In this document: piece by piece, positions 12,097-23,488 of the stretch
Layout: each line of letters starts with the position of its first letter
How positions within the stretch are numbered: position 1 is the stretch's first letter
From: Chrysopilus asiliformis
Taxonomy: Eukaryota; Arthropoda; Insecta; Diptera; Rhagionidae
NCBI GenBank assembly: GCA_964034945.1
Contig: OZ035961.1
Location: 1,095,501 to 1,159,500, forward strand
Length of the DNA stretch: 64,000 nucleotides
Reading direction: 5' to 3'
Made by a program: the position numbers and the translations under genes
The notes under the pieces: model-generated
Databases searched by the model: none
Told to the model about the DNA's origin: nothing
What the model saw: only the letters and a program-made list of their open reading frames with translations

Positions 12097-15000
12097 GTTC
12101 TCTCAACTTTATGGACGCTTACCATTTTAACTGTGATAAAAACAAATCTTTGTGAAAGCAAGCGACAAAATGTTGAAATTGACTTGAATTTGCTACAAAA
12201 AAGATGCGACTTAATTTGTTATAAAAAGAATCCACCTCAAGTAAGCGTTAGAATAATTCACTTTTTACTGGATATAAAATGTACTAATTTAGAATTTTTA
12301 TCCTTATGTTTATGCAGTGTATTTCTGAAGAATGTGTGCAGGAAAGTATAACGAAGCTGAGGAAGCCGGGCACATGTCCAGGCCGATTGCCGCTAATTTT
12401 TGAAATGCCGTGCATTGAAAATTGCCAATTTGACTACGAATGTCCTGGAACGAAAAAGTGTTGCCAGCAATCCTCATGCGAAGGGATGTGTCAGGACGCA
12501 GAAGGTTTGCTAACGGTTTCAACTCTGGCTTCGATACCCTATAATTTAACTGTGACCGAGCGTAAAAAATCTGGACGAATGTGTGAAATATCCTGGTACT
12601 CCAATACCGATTCGGCAACGATTTTTGTTGTAGAGGCTAGATATCATGTTGGAAATGTATTCGCTCCTCATAAATTAGGACAATGGCAATGGTATATAAT
12701 GTTAATTTAATTATTATATAAAAATTAATTATATACAAATTAAAATGTTACTAAAACATATTATTTATTAACATCTAATATTTTGATTATAAAATTTTTA
12801 TTTTTTTTATATAAATGAATTGCCTGATTACCTTGATAGGGTAAATTATATGATGAATAATCATATTTATTATATTTAATAGGTATCAGTACCATAAAAT
12901 TGCGGAGATCCGATCGTTTGGGACCAGTAATTACAGGTTAGGGAAAGTGTCTTTTTCGACAGACGTTTAACTAAAAAAATCATTGAATTTCAGGACAATT
13001 GCTCACATAAAATTACGAAGTGGACGATGGTATCAATTTCGAGTGGCTGCAGTGAATGAAAATGGATTTCGGGGCTATTCGAATACATCAATTGAATTTA
13101 AACTATCCGAACGTAATGAGTTTTTATTTTTCTCATAATGCTTATCGTTATTTTTCTGCTGCTATACAAAAATGGGAAACTCTTAACTCAATATTTTAGA
13201 AAATCAAATTTCAGCTCCGAAACCGCCAAAAACACCGAAAAATTTGGTTGTGATGCCAGTTCGTCTACAATCCAATGGCAGTGTTTACGCCAGAGCTTCT
13301 TGGAGTCAGCCGAAATCCGATCTGCCAATTGAAAAATATAAAGTCTATTGGGCACTCTACCTCAAGGCGGACAATCATTCACTATTGCTAAATGAAGCAT
13401 ATGTCAAGGAGGTTGGTATATATCTAATTCGTATTAAAAGAGATATATCTATCGCTAATATAGGCGGCACATAATAAATTTTCTATTCGAATTTTATTTA
13501 TCACTTTCCCATTGAGTGTGATTTTCCCATTTTTTTTTTGAAATTTCAGCCAACAAGATACTATGAGTTTTGGAATCTAATACCGAATTCTGCTTACTAC
13601 ATTCAAGTGCAGGCTATCTCGATAAATGGTAGAAAACGTTTGAAATCTCCCAAGGAATCGATGATGTTGAATACTTCTTTGCCACTCGGGACGATATCAT
13701 CAAATGAGAAAACGGCGTTCACATTGATTAATGCAACTGAATATGCGACCAAAATTAATTTGAGAAGTGTAGCTAGATCTCGGCCGCACGATATCGAAAT
13801 TAGATTTATAGTGAATAAAAAACTTGGAATGCTAGTCCGGATATTATTGAATGAAACTTATCGGGACAGGTAAAGTGGTTTATTCAATTCCGAACTAAAC
13901 TAAACTAAATAAATTTTAAGCAAATGCCATACTTACATGTTCAGCTCTTTGCAATGCTTATTAAATTTATACTAATGCTAGAGAATTTCATGTAGTACAA
14001 TTTTTGTCACTATATAAAATTAAAGTGACTTGAAAGATTAATTATACCCAGCCCAATGTCGAATCGGAAAGATCGATGTTTCTTTCTCAGGAATTTAGTC
14101 AATTACTTAATTCGATGGAATTTTTAGAGGATTCATCGAATATTCTGGGGAATTAATAAAAGTTAGTGATTTGTATAATATATAATATAAGTTAGTGATT
14201 TGGGTCCCATATTTAAATCGGAAAAATTCGAAAACGTGTCATTCGATTATGAATTTTCCGGCCGAATCTCAACGATAAATTGAAAATATCATCACTAAAT
14301 ATGCAACTAAATGTGCAAAACATAATCTGAAATATGCAAAGCATAATCTTGGCAACTATCACTAAATATGCAAAACATAATCTGAATTTTCACTTAGAAA
14401 ACTTTGTCTACGGCACATTTTGTTCATTGGTATTCTCATAATTTCAAATATACTTAATGAAAAAAACCTTGAAAACTGGAGTTTATTCTCTTTGGAACTG
14501 TGTAGCTTTTGATTGAAGTTCTTTAAATTAATCATTAATTCCTCTTCATCCCGCGCGTGTAAGTCACTTCCAGTGCGCAACAACAAATCTCCAAAAAATA
14601 AGTTTTGAATAAAATTTGTGATTAGAATTTTTCATTGTGCAAACTTATACTTAAATTCAAATACAAGCCTTTTTCCAAATCTACAGTACTTAAGTTTTTT
14701 CTTTAAAAAATACCAAAAATACAATTAGGGTCTGTCAATAAAATTCGTCACAAATTTACAAAAAATCGCGAAAAACCGGATAGAGTAAGTGGCAAGGTTG
14801 GGAGTTCAAAAAATCTAAAATTGGTGTAACGTATTTTATGAATAGCCCATAGATAGTTCAAAATTATATTTTCTGTTTAATTCACCACTATAATTTAACT
14901 AATTTTTCAATTTTAAAACCCTTTCAGTTTGTTGGAACTTTGTACTGGAGTCACAGATTGTAAAAATGTAGATAACGTCGCATATGGTGCGGTTAAACTA

Positions 15001-15228
15001 AAGGTTAGTAGAAAAACACAATAAAAAACAAGTTTTTATCAAAAAAATTATTTTCAGAAGGATCATATCGATTTTATTAAATTGAAATTCAACACACAGT
15101 ACACAGTAAAATTAAGTGATCCAAATCGAATTGGTGAAAATAACATAATTAAAATGAAAACATTTACAACACCAACCTGTGAGAACTGGATCCAAAAGCG
15201 TCCAAATATAGGAATTATATGTCCGTAG
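12097..15228 (+). CDS. Kal1: anosmin-1 homologue (Kallmann protein), 5' exon missing
   Basis: This is a secreted matrix protein related to anosmin-1, which binds heparan sulphate and guides neurons and epithelia in animals. Eight exons join in phase: 12097-12240, 12318-12691, 12883-12936, 12994-13112, 13215-13411, 13550-13869, 14928-15003 and 15058-15228 (stop TAG), giving 484 residues plus an unseen first exon with the Met. The first visible exon opens with a hydrophobic run (LWTLTILTVI), the rest of a signal peptide. Next come a cysteine-rich stretch, a WAP four-disulphide domain (about residues 66-107, CPGTKKCC and CEGMCQD), and then about three fibronectin type III units, with WYQFRVAAVNENGF and YYIQVQAISINGR as typical strand motifs. 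The C-terminus ends soon after TCENW. Human anosmin has four FN3 domains, so one may be degenerate here. The order WAP then FN3 makes the call firm. Confidence 0.85.
14728..14850. repeat. CTGTCCATA-family repeat in Kal1 intron
   Basis: GGGTCTGTCAATAAAATTCG followed by TCACAAATTTAC and an AAAAATCGCGAAAA run matches the order seen at 5195-5290. It lies in the 1058-bp intron between Kal1 exons 6 and 7. Confidence 0.45.
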
Positions 15229-15981
15229 TTCTAGGAAAATTCTGTGAGTTCAAGACTAGTTCAGGACAAATACAAAAAATTGGAATTTATTTACCTTGAA
15301 TTGTATAAAGATAAAATTGTAAATATATTATTTTTGTAAGAAAAACAAGGTACTTTTTTTATTATTTAAGTCATTCACTCTTAGCGCCACGTCGGTGTTT
15401 GCTCTTTATAGGGAATTCTGATGAATATTTATAAATTTTTCCATTAAATGAGTGATTAATCACCATGAGAATTGAGTATAAACAGAGTTTAATGATTGTT
15501 TCAGATTTTGCATCGGAAGCTAAATAGTTTAATTACACAAGTTTTTAGATGCGTTATGGGGTTTTTCCAAACACAATTATGGATTAAACTGATTCTGTAA
15601 TTTGTTATTGTTAGATTTTATCGCTATATATAAAAAAATACTGATGTAAAAATATTAATATTTTTTGAAAACCGAGTTTTACGATAAAAAAAAGGAAAAA
15701 AAGTTTATGGGAGAAATTATTATTCACATATTTCACACATGATTTTAAACTTTTCCAACGAAATGCAATCAAAAATTTTATTACTTTGCAAAATTCTAAC
15801 ATGCGAAATTTGTGCAAAAATCTTAAAGATACATTTGATCTGGTAACTCGATAAAATCAAACTGTTACCGGTTTCTTAACGAAGATCTTGAAGAATTATT
15901 ATTTTTGTTTCGATCGTAATTCGTTTTCTTCCGTAAATCTGGTTTGTTATGAATTAAATCATAGGCAGACGTCCAGTAGAC

Positions 15982-17949
15982 ATGAATCAACCGCCCAGTA
16001 AAGTTCTCCTTCGTTTATTGTTCTTTTGGATTTGGATAGCGAAAGTGTCTGCTATGCAGGGGACCCTGCAGACACTTAGCCCCTGTCCATCTCAGGTGCT
16101 TATTATGGAACGAATAGTGGGTGGTCCGCCAGGTCAAGCGAATCACTGGGATGGAGTCGTATTATTAAGAAATTGGCCAAATACTCCGACAGTTCATCTT
16201 ACCTTGACTTTTGATAGTGAAGCAAAGGTCAAAGTGGTATGTATCTAACTTTTCAAATTTTTTTACGATTGTTTTGGATGACTTTAAATGTTTTTCATCG
16301 TTTCAGTCTTGTTTGCATGATTTTAATTTTTGAATTATTTTATTTGTTTTTATCGAATTATCAAACAAGTTTAAGTGTGGTTTTTTCTCGCTTTTTTTTG
16401 CTAATATCGTGCAATACTACGAAACTGTATCTTGTTTCCGATTAATTTTAGGATCATAACGATGGGCATGTTTCGGTTTATGGAAATCAGTACCAAATAT
16501 CATATTTTAATGCGCCACCATTAATTGATCGAGTTTCTTTCAACGTTCAAGGACAGAGAGGTGGTTTTCCCAACCCGACTAGTTTGTTACTTAATGGACA
16601 AGATATTTGCCACCAAACCGTCGCAGCGGTAATTCTCAAAGAAAAAAAATCACCGGAGAAACTAATTATTTAACTAGAAATCCTCTCTTGTTTAGCCAGG
16701 TCAAGCTCGGGCAACAAGGAGGCCTGCAACACGAAATCCTGGGCAAGGAGGGAAAAAACCACCTCCTGCTGGTCCAACGAAGAGGCCAGGACCAGGTACA
16801 CGCCCCGCACCTCGCCCCGCACCGAAACCTCCTACAGCAGCACCCTTCAAGCCAGCGACACCTCCACGAGTTAATGTTGCTGAAAGGTTTCAACCGGATA
16901 CTTGCGGGAAACGCCTTGTACATCATCAAGGACTTGTCACAAGTGGTTACCCCTCGCAGGAAGGAGATTGGCCCTGGCATACAGGAATTTATCACCGGAA
17001 GAATGTTTACGATTACGGGTACAACTTCTTAAAATCAAATTACAACGAAACACTGAATTTTACACAAAAGCTTTGTAATTTTACAACAAAACTTTATTTT
17101 CACATAACTTTTCTGTAATTGTAAAAAATTACAGAAAATAATTTGTATTTTTTACATTTTTTTTGCGATTGCACATTTTATACTTGAAATTTACAACAGC
17201 AAAACAACAAAATTCTATGAAAATTTCCAACTTTATAACATATGAAGTTTTGTAAATTAAAGTGAATTTGTGATTTCAGGTACAAATGTGGAGGATCATT
17301 GGTTTCGCCGAAGTTCGTCCTTACCGCAGGACATTGTGTTATTGAAGGCGGAGGCGTTATCCTGGAAGAAAGGATTCTCGTCAAGTTGGGACAATATAGT
17401 CGTAGTACAGCAACACCTAATACTCGAGAGTATAATGTTTATCAAGTTATCCCACACTCCGAATTCGGTTTCAGTGATCTTAAAAATGATATTGCGTTGT
17501 TAAAGTTGACCACACAAGTATCATTTAGCAACTACATTCAGCCAGTGTGCTTGTGGCCGAAATCTAAAGCCCCCTTAGAAAATGTGATCAATAAGAATGG
17601 TCTTGTGGTTGGTTGGGGATTAAATGAAAAGGACGAGTTGACTGATGTCCTGACGCAAGGAAATATGCCAATCGTCTCGGCTTTGAGCTGTTTAGAGAGT
17701 AATCGGGACTTCTTCGGGTCCTTCCTGTCCGACTATAATTACTGTGCAGGATTCCGAAACGGTACTAGTGTCTGTAATGGAGATAGTGGCGGCGGAATGG
17801 TGTTTGAAATAGACAAGCATTACTACATTAGAGGACTTGTTTCGTTGAGTGTCTCCAGAGGCGATAAAAATATCTGTAATCCAAAACAATTCGTGATCTT
17901 CACTGATGTAGCTAAATATTTAAGTTGGATCGAACAACATATGAAATAA
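15982..17949 (+). CDS. gd-like secreted serine protease 1
   Basis: This is a serine endopeptidase of the trypsin fold with a GD N-terminal domain, as in Drosophila gastrulation defective, part of an extracellular cascade. Four exons, 15982-16236, 16452-16628, 16696-17018 and 17280-17949, give 474 residues. A signal peptide (LLRLLFFWIWIAKVSA) is followed by the GD_N domain (residues about 33-142; CPSQ start, NHWDG, FPNPTSLLLNGQDIC end). A Pro/Arg-rich linker (about 145-205) leads to the protease domain. The triad is intact: His in LTAGHC, Asp in NDIALLKL, Ser in CNGDSGGG. The catalytic His lies in TAGHC rather than the usual TAAHC. The residue six before the catalytic Ser is Ser, so trypsin-like Arg/Lys specificity is not expected. 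There is no IVGG; the likely activation cut is after CGKR. Next genes in the same orientation are paralogues. Confidence 0.85.
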
Positions 17950-19102
17950 ATAAATGTTTACAATTTTTTTTTTGCTGAAAAAATGTTTTTCTGTTTTTAA
18001 TCATGATTCATCGAAGAAATGTTAAACGCTGAAATTGATAACACATTCCCATCGGATTTGATCAAAATCACCAAAGATTTAAGACGAAAATCCAATGCGG
18101 GAATCTCACTTTTTTTGCACATACTTATTCTCAAAATTAATACATAGTATATAAACGCGTTTTGATTTCAACTTAATTAAAAATCACTTCTTGGAGAAGA
18201 TATCTCGAAAAACATATAAATATTTTGGAACAGGTTTTTTCCCAAGTCTCAAGTGTATTTTGTATATTATGTCGTCTCCCTAGCTGGTCCAGTAACGTTG
18301 AGAGCTATAGAACAAATAGGTGGTCAATGTACTGCCTATAGGTAAAAATTGAAATCATAAGTTTAAAATGAAGATTGATTTGTTTTGAATTGTGCTTAGT
18401 TTATAGATTCATTGGTTTAGTTATTAAGCCGCCAAATGAGTTTAATGAACAAAAGACATAAAAATTAATTAAAATTTCTCATAAAATATAACCATTATTC
18501 ACATTTAAAGTGTACAAAAAAGATTTTCTTTCATGTATTCAATTTGCACAATTTAAAATGTTTTTGTACTGGAAATATTCGAATGTTAATTAAATTCGTG
18601 TTTATATCTGAAAATGTTACCATTTTTGGTCGTGAAACATATTTTTCCAAGTGATTTTAAGTGTTTTTTTTAAGAGTTCAGAGTATTTTGCATAAGATTA
18701 TCAAGTGATCTCCATTAGAGTATAATTATCAAAAAATGTTCTGTCAAACAATTCCAAACAAAACTCAGGGATAAGTCCGACTTAAACAGAAATACACTTT
18801 AGCACGGGTCATTGAATTCAACCTTGTAGAGCTGACAAATAACAAGTTTTTCGAGGCAAAAAATATAAAGAGATTTCGCATGGAAATTTATTATTATTTA
18901 ATTGCACTTTTTATATTAAAATATTTTATTTACAAAATTTTCTTCCTGGATCTCGATTATATAATGCTAATTTCAGATGGAAGTGACTAAAATTTCACGT
19001 TGCTGATGTGTTAAATACTTTTTTTCGTATTTTTTTCTACCCCATATGATGAAACCATCAATATCGTATCGTCGTACAAAAAAAAAATGAATTAAGCCAA
19101 TG
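17950..19102. other. intergenic DNA between gd-like genes 1 and 2
   Basis: AATAAA occurs at the gene 1 stop codon. Apart from that, only AT-rich sequence without exon or repeat structure was seen. Confidence 0.4.
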
Positions 19103-19321
19103 GCCCTTACCTATGAGCTGTTACTAACTTAGTAACAACTTAAGTTGTGTGCGAAACGGTCTAATTGCTTGCTATTTCTAGTATGTTTTCATTCATTTAT
19201 CACAGCGAATTGGAAACTTTCCAATAAAACCTAGAATTTGAACGTAAATTAGCAAGCAATTAGCCCGTTTCGCACATGCCAAAAGTTGCTACTATGTTAG
19301 TTACAGCTCATTGATAAGGGC
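19103..19321. mobile_element. foldback MITE, about 72-bp arms
   Basis: The left arm (19103-19174) begins GCCCTTACCTATGAGCTGTT and the right arm (19250-19321) is its reverse complement with a few mismatches and one short length difference. About 75 bases lie between. No coding capacity is present. It is a palindromic, non-autonomous element of unknown family; target duplications were not clear. Confidence 0.7.
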
Positions 19322-19384
19322 GGATGTGTTTAGAGTGCTGAATAGATTTAATCCATGCCTGCATTTTTAAGAATTCCATACAAT

Positions 19385-19690
19385 ATAAGCAACTAGCTTG
19401 CATACCCGTCGTTGCCGGGTTAAGTTTTTTTCATATTTTTTTATGGTCTATGTTGGAGCTAAACTTCAGGCCAATCGGTTCAGTAGTTTCCCCGCGAAAG
19501 AGTAACATAGCGCAAAAACCAAGTTTCGAAATCACTTTACCCCCTCCCCTTACTCCCCCCACCCCTCGCGCTACTTTTCCTATGTTGGAATCAGAACTAC
19601 CACAGACACTCATGCCATATTTCAAGTCAATCGGTTCAGCCGTTTTTGTGTGAAAGAGGAACAGACAGACAGACAGACAGACTGCCCGTT
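19385..19690. repeat. TE 3'-end fragment with CAGA tract
   Basis: The block starts CTAGCTTGCATACCCGTCGT, holds a C-rich stretch (about 19543-19567), then AATCGGTTCAGCCGTTTTTG and a perfect (CAGA)n run at 19660-19681. The frames on both strands here (19431-19745 minus, 19450-19653 plus) are repeat by-products. Confidence 0.5.
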
Positions 19691-20214
19691 TAGGACAAAA
19701 CCTCCTTTTACTGCACGCAAAATTGTCTTTAATTCTCTCCTTCATATAATTTCCCTCTCGTAACTACAGAACAAGTGAAGGGGTTTTACCATGTGTAGTG
19801 ATTTGAGAATTGTACCTTGTGTTTCCCCTCGAATAGCAAAATTCGGTGAATTGATTTTTTTAAATATTTCTTTCATCTATCACAATTGTAGTGTAAAAAA
19901 ATGGGATAGATTACAAATACTTCTACTTTTTTTTTCTTATTTGCTCTGAAATTAGCAACGAAATAATTTTTTATCAATACTAAATCCAGTCCTATCCCAA
20001 TTATTTAATAATTGAAGAATTCGGAGAAAAAACTGTTTTGTAGATCGGTGTTTTTTTTTCGTAAAGCAACATTACGCAAAAAGAGATAAAGAATAAAGTT
20101 GTTTTTATTTCAATTTTTAGATTTGGTAAAAACCTTGCTACTGATTAGGTCTCAAAATTCGAAGATTTCAGCGTTGAGACTGGTCAGTCTGATCTCAGTT
20201 TTTGAGTGATTAAA

Positions 20215-22019
20215 ATGTTTAAATTTTTATTACTGTTGGCGTTGGTTCAAATATGTGTGGCGAAGCAGCCCAATTACAGGCCACCGCAAATATATAATCA
20301 ACCACCCAAAAAACAACCACCGACGCTAAGATTTAGACCATGTCGTACGAACATCCTTGAAATGGATCGGGAAGAAACTGTTCACTCCACTAGATCTCAT
20401 AATTGGAAAGGTACCCTAAATGTCAAGGAAAAACACGATCAGGACGATATAGTACCAGTTGTCCTGGAACTTACTTCATCAGCTAGAGTTGAATTGGTAA
20501 GTTATAAGCAACAAGTATTGCTTTCTTTTTCATTAAAATGAAGAACCTTAAACAAAATTATCAGTAACCAGTTGAACTTTCATCTGAACTTTTGCGAATG
20601 GCGTTTCAATGTTATACTAAAAAAAATTGAGATATGACAATAAATATTTTTTTTCTTATTAGGATGAAGGTGATGGTACGATAGTGGCTGAAGACGGAGC
20701 TTTCCATATCACTTTTAGGGAACAGCGTGGGAACTCTAAAAAACTACATTTCCATGTATACGGTAATCGAGATGATCCCTTCCCGAATGTTCAGTTCCTG
20801 TCTGTGAATGGGGAAAATATTTGTCCCAACCCAGAACAGGTAATATTAATAATAATTTAAAATACATACACAGTTTTAATGAACATACAGTTTAAATATA
20901 ATTTTTGGGTGAAAAATTTTATATGGGTCTATAATATAACCACAAATTTTTGGTTTCTTCGCGAAATGGGGGGGTTTTGAAAATTTAACTCTTATGAAGA
21001 TTCCTTTTAAGACCGATTTCAAAACCTCAAACTCGCCGGATTCTTTTGGGCCAAAAATATCTACACTGTTTATTGGTTACCACTAAAATTTTAAAACTTT
21101 AAATAATGCGTCTATTATCTTACAGTGGAATCCCGATGAAGATGACGGTGGCGGCAGTTCAAGTGCAATCGTATTGATTGGAAATAGCACCTCCACCACC
21201 ACACCAGCGCCTACAATATCAGATCCTGATGATGGAAGATGCGGACTTCGAAGGATCATGCACAACGCTCTCTTGACGAATGGTTATCCGTCGCTGGAGG
21301 GGGACTGGCCTTGGCACGTTGCTATTTTTCATATCTCCTCAACGAGCTCCAGCTACAGGTGCGGGGGAACCGTGATCAGTCAGTCAGTAGTCGTGACTGC
21401 CGGACATTGCGTCACTGAAGGTGGCGACCTAATAATCCCGGAACGAGTTCTAGTTCGATTGGGGCTGCATCAACGGTTGATCTCGAACAGAAATACTCAG
21501 GAGTTCACAGTATTCAGAATTGTTCAGCACGAGGATTTCCAATACTCCGACCTTCGAAACGATATCGCACTTCTGAAACTGGGAACGCAAGTGGACTTCA
21601 CCGCGTATGTTCAACCCGCATGCCTCTGGCCTAGCGATTCAACTGATATAGACAATGTGATTGGCCAGAACGGATGGGTGGTCGGATGGGGTCTCAACGA
21701 GGCAGACATTTTAGCTGATGTCCTTACACAGGGTCAAATGCCGATCGTTTCGCTGACGACTTGCTTGAACAGCAATCGAGAGTTCTTCGGAGCTTTCTTG
21801 TCTGAGAAAAATTTTTGTGCGGGATTCCGAAATGGAACCAGCGTTTGTAATGGCGACAGTGGCGGCGGATTATTTATCAGAAGAAACAACGCGTTCTTCC
21901 TTCGAGGAATTGTTTCTCTAAGCGTTGCGCGCGAGGACCGAAATGTTTGCAATCCAGAGCACTTCGTTTTATTTACCGATGTTGCTCAGTACTTGGACTG
22001 GATTCAAAGGAACTTATAA
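20215..22019 (+). CDS. gd-like secreted serine protease 2
   Basis: This is a paralogue of gene 1, also a potentially active extracellular serine protease. Three exons, 20215-20496, 20663-20839 and 21126-22019, give 450 residues. The ATG at 20215 is chosen over an upstream GTG because it starts a clean signal peptide (MFKFLLLLALVQICVA). The GD_N domain follows (HNWKG; FPNVQFLSVNGENIC), then a short Asp/Ser/Thr-rich linker instead of the Pro-rich one, then the protease domain. Triad: His in VTAGHC, Asp in NDIALLKL, Ser in CNGDSGGG; again TAGHC and a Ser six residues before the catalytic Ser. The activation region is CGLRR then IMHN, so cleavage after Arg-Arg is likely. Exon 2 has exactly the same length (177 bp) as in genes 1 and 3, but the intron that splits the protease domain of gene 1 is absent. 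A TCAGTC initiator-like site lies at about 20184. Confidence 0.87.
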
Positions 22020-22339
22020 ACAATAATCTAGTTTTAAAAATGTTCAAAAGTTAAAATAGATTTTTGAAATTGCCAATAGAACGGGAAATAAAAATAAAAA
22101 AAAATTCTCAGAATGTTTAGTTTTTTAAATCATCCAAAATATTAAAAATTCATTAAAAACTTTTAGGTTTGTGTGTGTTTTTTTTATATAATTCAAATCC
22201 CCCTTTTCTATAATAGTATAAAAAACTTTTTATTTTTTTCATTTGTGTGTATTTAAGAGTTTCGTTCTTAATAAAATATGCATAAACAAAAGCTATTTTT
22301 ATTATTCCTAGCCCCTGAAAGCGGTTTCACTGGAAGGTC
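22020..22339. other. 3' flank of gd-like gene 2
   Basis: AATAAA-type signals occur at about 22087 and 22269. There is no other structure. Confidence 0.35.
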
Positions 22340-22475
22340 CTGTAAGGATAACGGAAGTATCCTTTTTCTCATTTTTTTCCCGGAAAAATTGGCATTATGG
22401 GGTTTTTGGGGTCGCTGATCACGAATCCGGTGTTGGATTTTCAAAATTCGAAACAGAAGGTCCTGTAAGGATAAC
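22340..22475 (+). repeat. dispersed repeat, second copy inverted in Apc intron
   Basis: AAGGTCCTGTAAGGATAACG occurs twice here (near 22335 and 22459), and the block between holds TTTTCCCGGAAAAATTGGCA and GGTCGCTGATCACGAATCCG. The reverse complement, diverged, is found at 45311-45415 inside an Apc intron (ACAGGACCTTCCGTTTCGAA, GATCAGCGACCTC, TTTTCCGGGAAAAA). Confidence 0.6.
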
Positions 22476-23443
22476 GTTTTTTTCCAAAAGCTTTTAAGTT
22501 ATTCATAGTTTTTTGGCACTCTAAAATTTATGCAAAAAACTTTAAGCTGGCAACGTAGAGTCTGCTAGTAAATAATAAAATGATAGAAAAAGGTAATGAA
22601 ATATTCTCTGGTTTAGGGGGGCTGCCTATCAAATGCGGCACACTAATATTCATTTAAACGAAAAATCATATTAGACGAAAAAATTGGCAATCAAGAAAAA
22701 ATCCGAAAAAAGCGCTGTATGTTGAATTAATAATATTAAGAAACGAATATTTAACAAAAGACACTAAGAAAATGCAATCGTTTCAGTAAGTTTTCACATG
22801 TAGTTTAGATCATAGAAATTCGTTAATTTTAACTTGTAGCGAAACCGTGATCTCGCCGATAGTGTAACTCTAGACCAATTATTATTATTATTCAACTTTG
22901 GCTATGAAACACATAAGATTGCATTAACAGTCAAGACTGCAGGCAAAAGTTGCAGAAATCATCGTTAAAACTAAAATCTAATGACGAGCAATTTACTAAA
23001 TACGACCATGTAAGACACTTAAAATCTTTTGCGAAAGGCTTTATCAGATTCGAATTTAAAAAAAAGTGCTCAATATGAGAAATCAATTAATTTGGTTCGG
23101 TATTAAATTTGCAAATTTTAATTTTTCTAGTCATTTATAGTGTGAAGAAGATCAAGTTCATTCAACAGAAACTCATCTTCAAGTTCAAACTATGGTCGAA
23201 AAAGATTTCGCGTGCTTTCCTAAACTCGCATTCCGATCTTGTTTTGTTGGGAAATTCACATGTGCAACTCGTTGTTTAGATAGATCGGTTTTTCGTTAGC
23301 TGTAATGGCACGCGATATGAAAATAACGGATTAAAGAGATATAGAAACAATGGCTAAACTACTCATATCACCTTATTTTATTTTCATAGCTTTTATACAT
23401 ATTCACGTGCAAGTAAATGAATCTCGGCCTCGTGGAGAGCTAC
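22476..23443. other. intergenic DNA upstream of gd-like gene 3
   Basis: At about 22615-22645 lies a CTGTCCATA-family relative (GGGGGGCTGCCTATCAAATG). No exon was recognised in the remainder. Confidence 0.4.
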
Positions 23444-23476
23444 TATAAAAGACCGCCGTAGTTGGATTTAGGCTCA
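23444..23476 (+). promoter_or_regulatory. TATA box and initiator of gd-like gene 3
   Basis: TATAAAAG at 23444-23451 is followed 32 bases later by an initiator-like TCATTT (A at 23476). This places a start site about 13 bases before the ATG at 23489. Confidence 0.55.
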
Positions 23477-23488
23477 TTTTCGTCAAGT

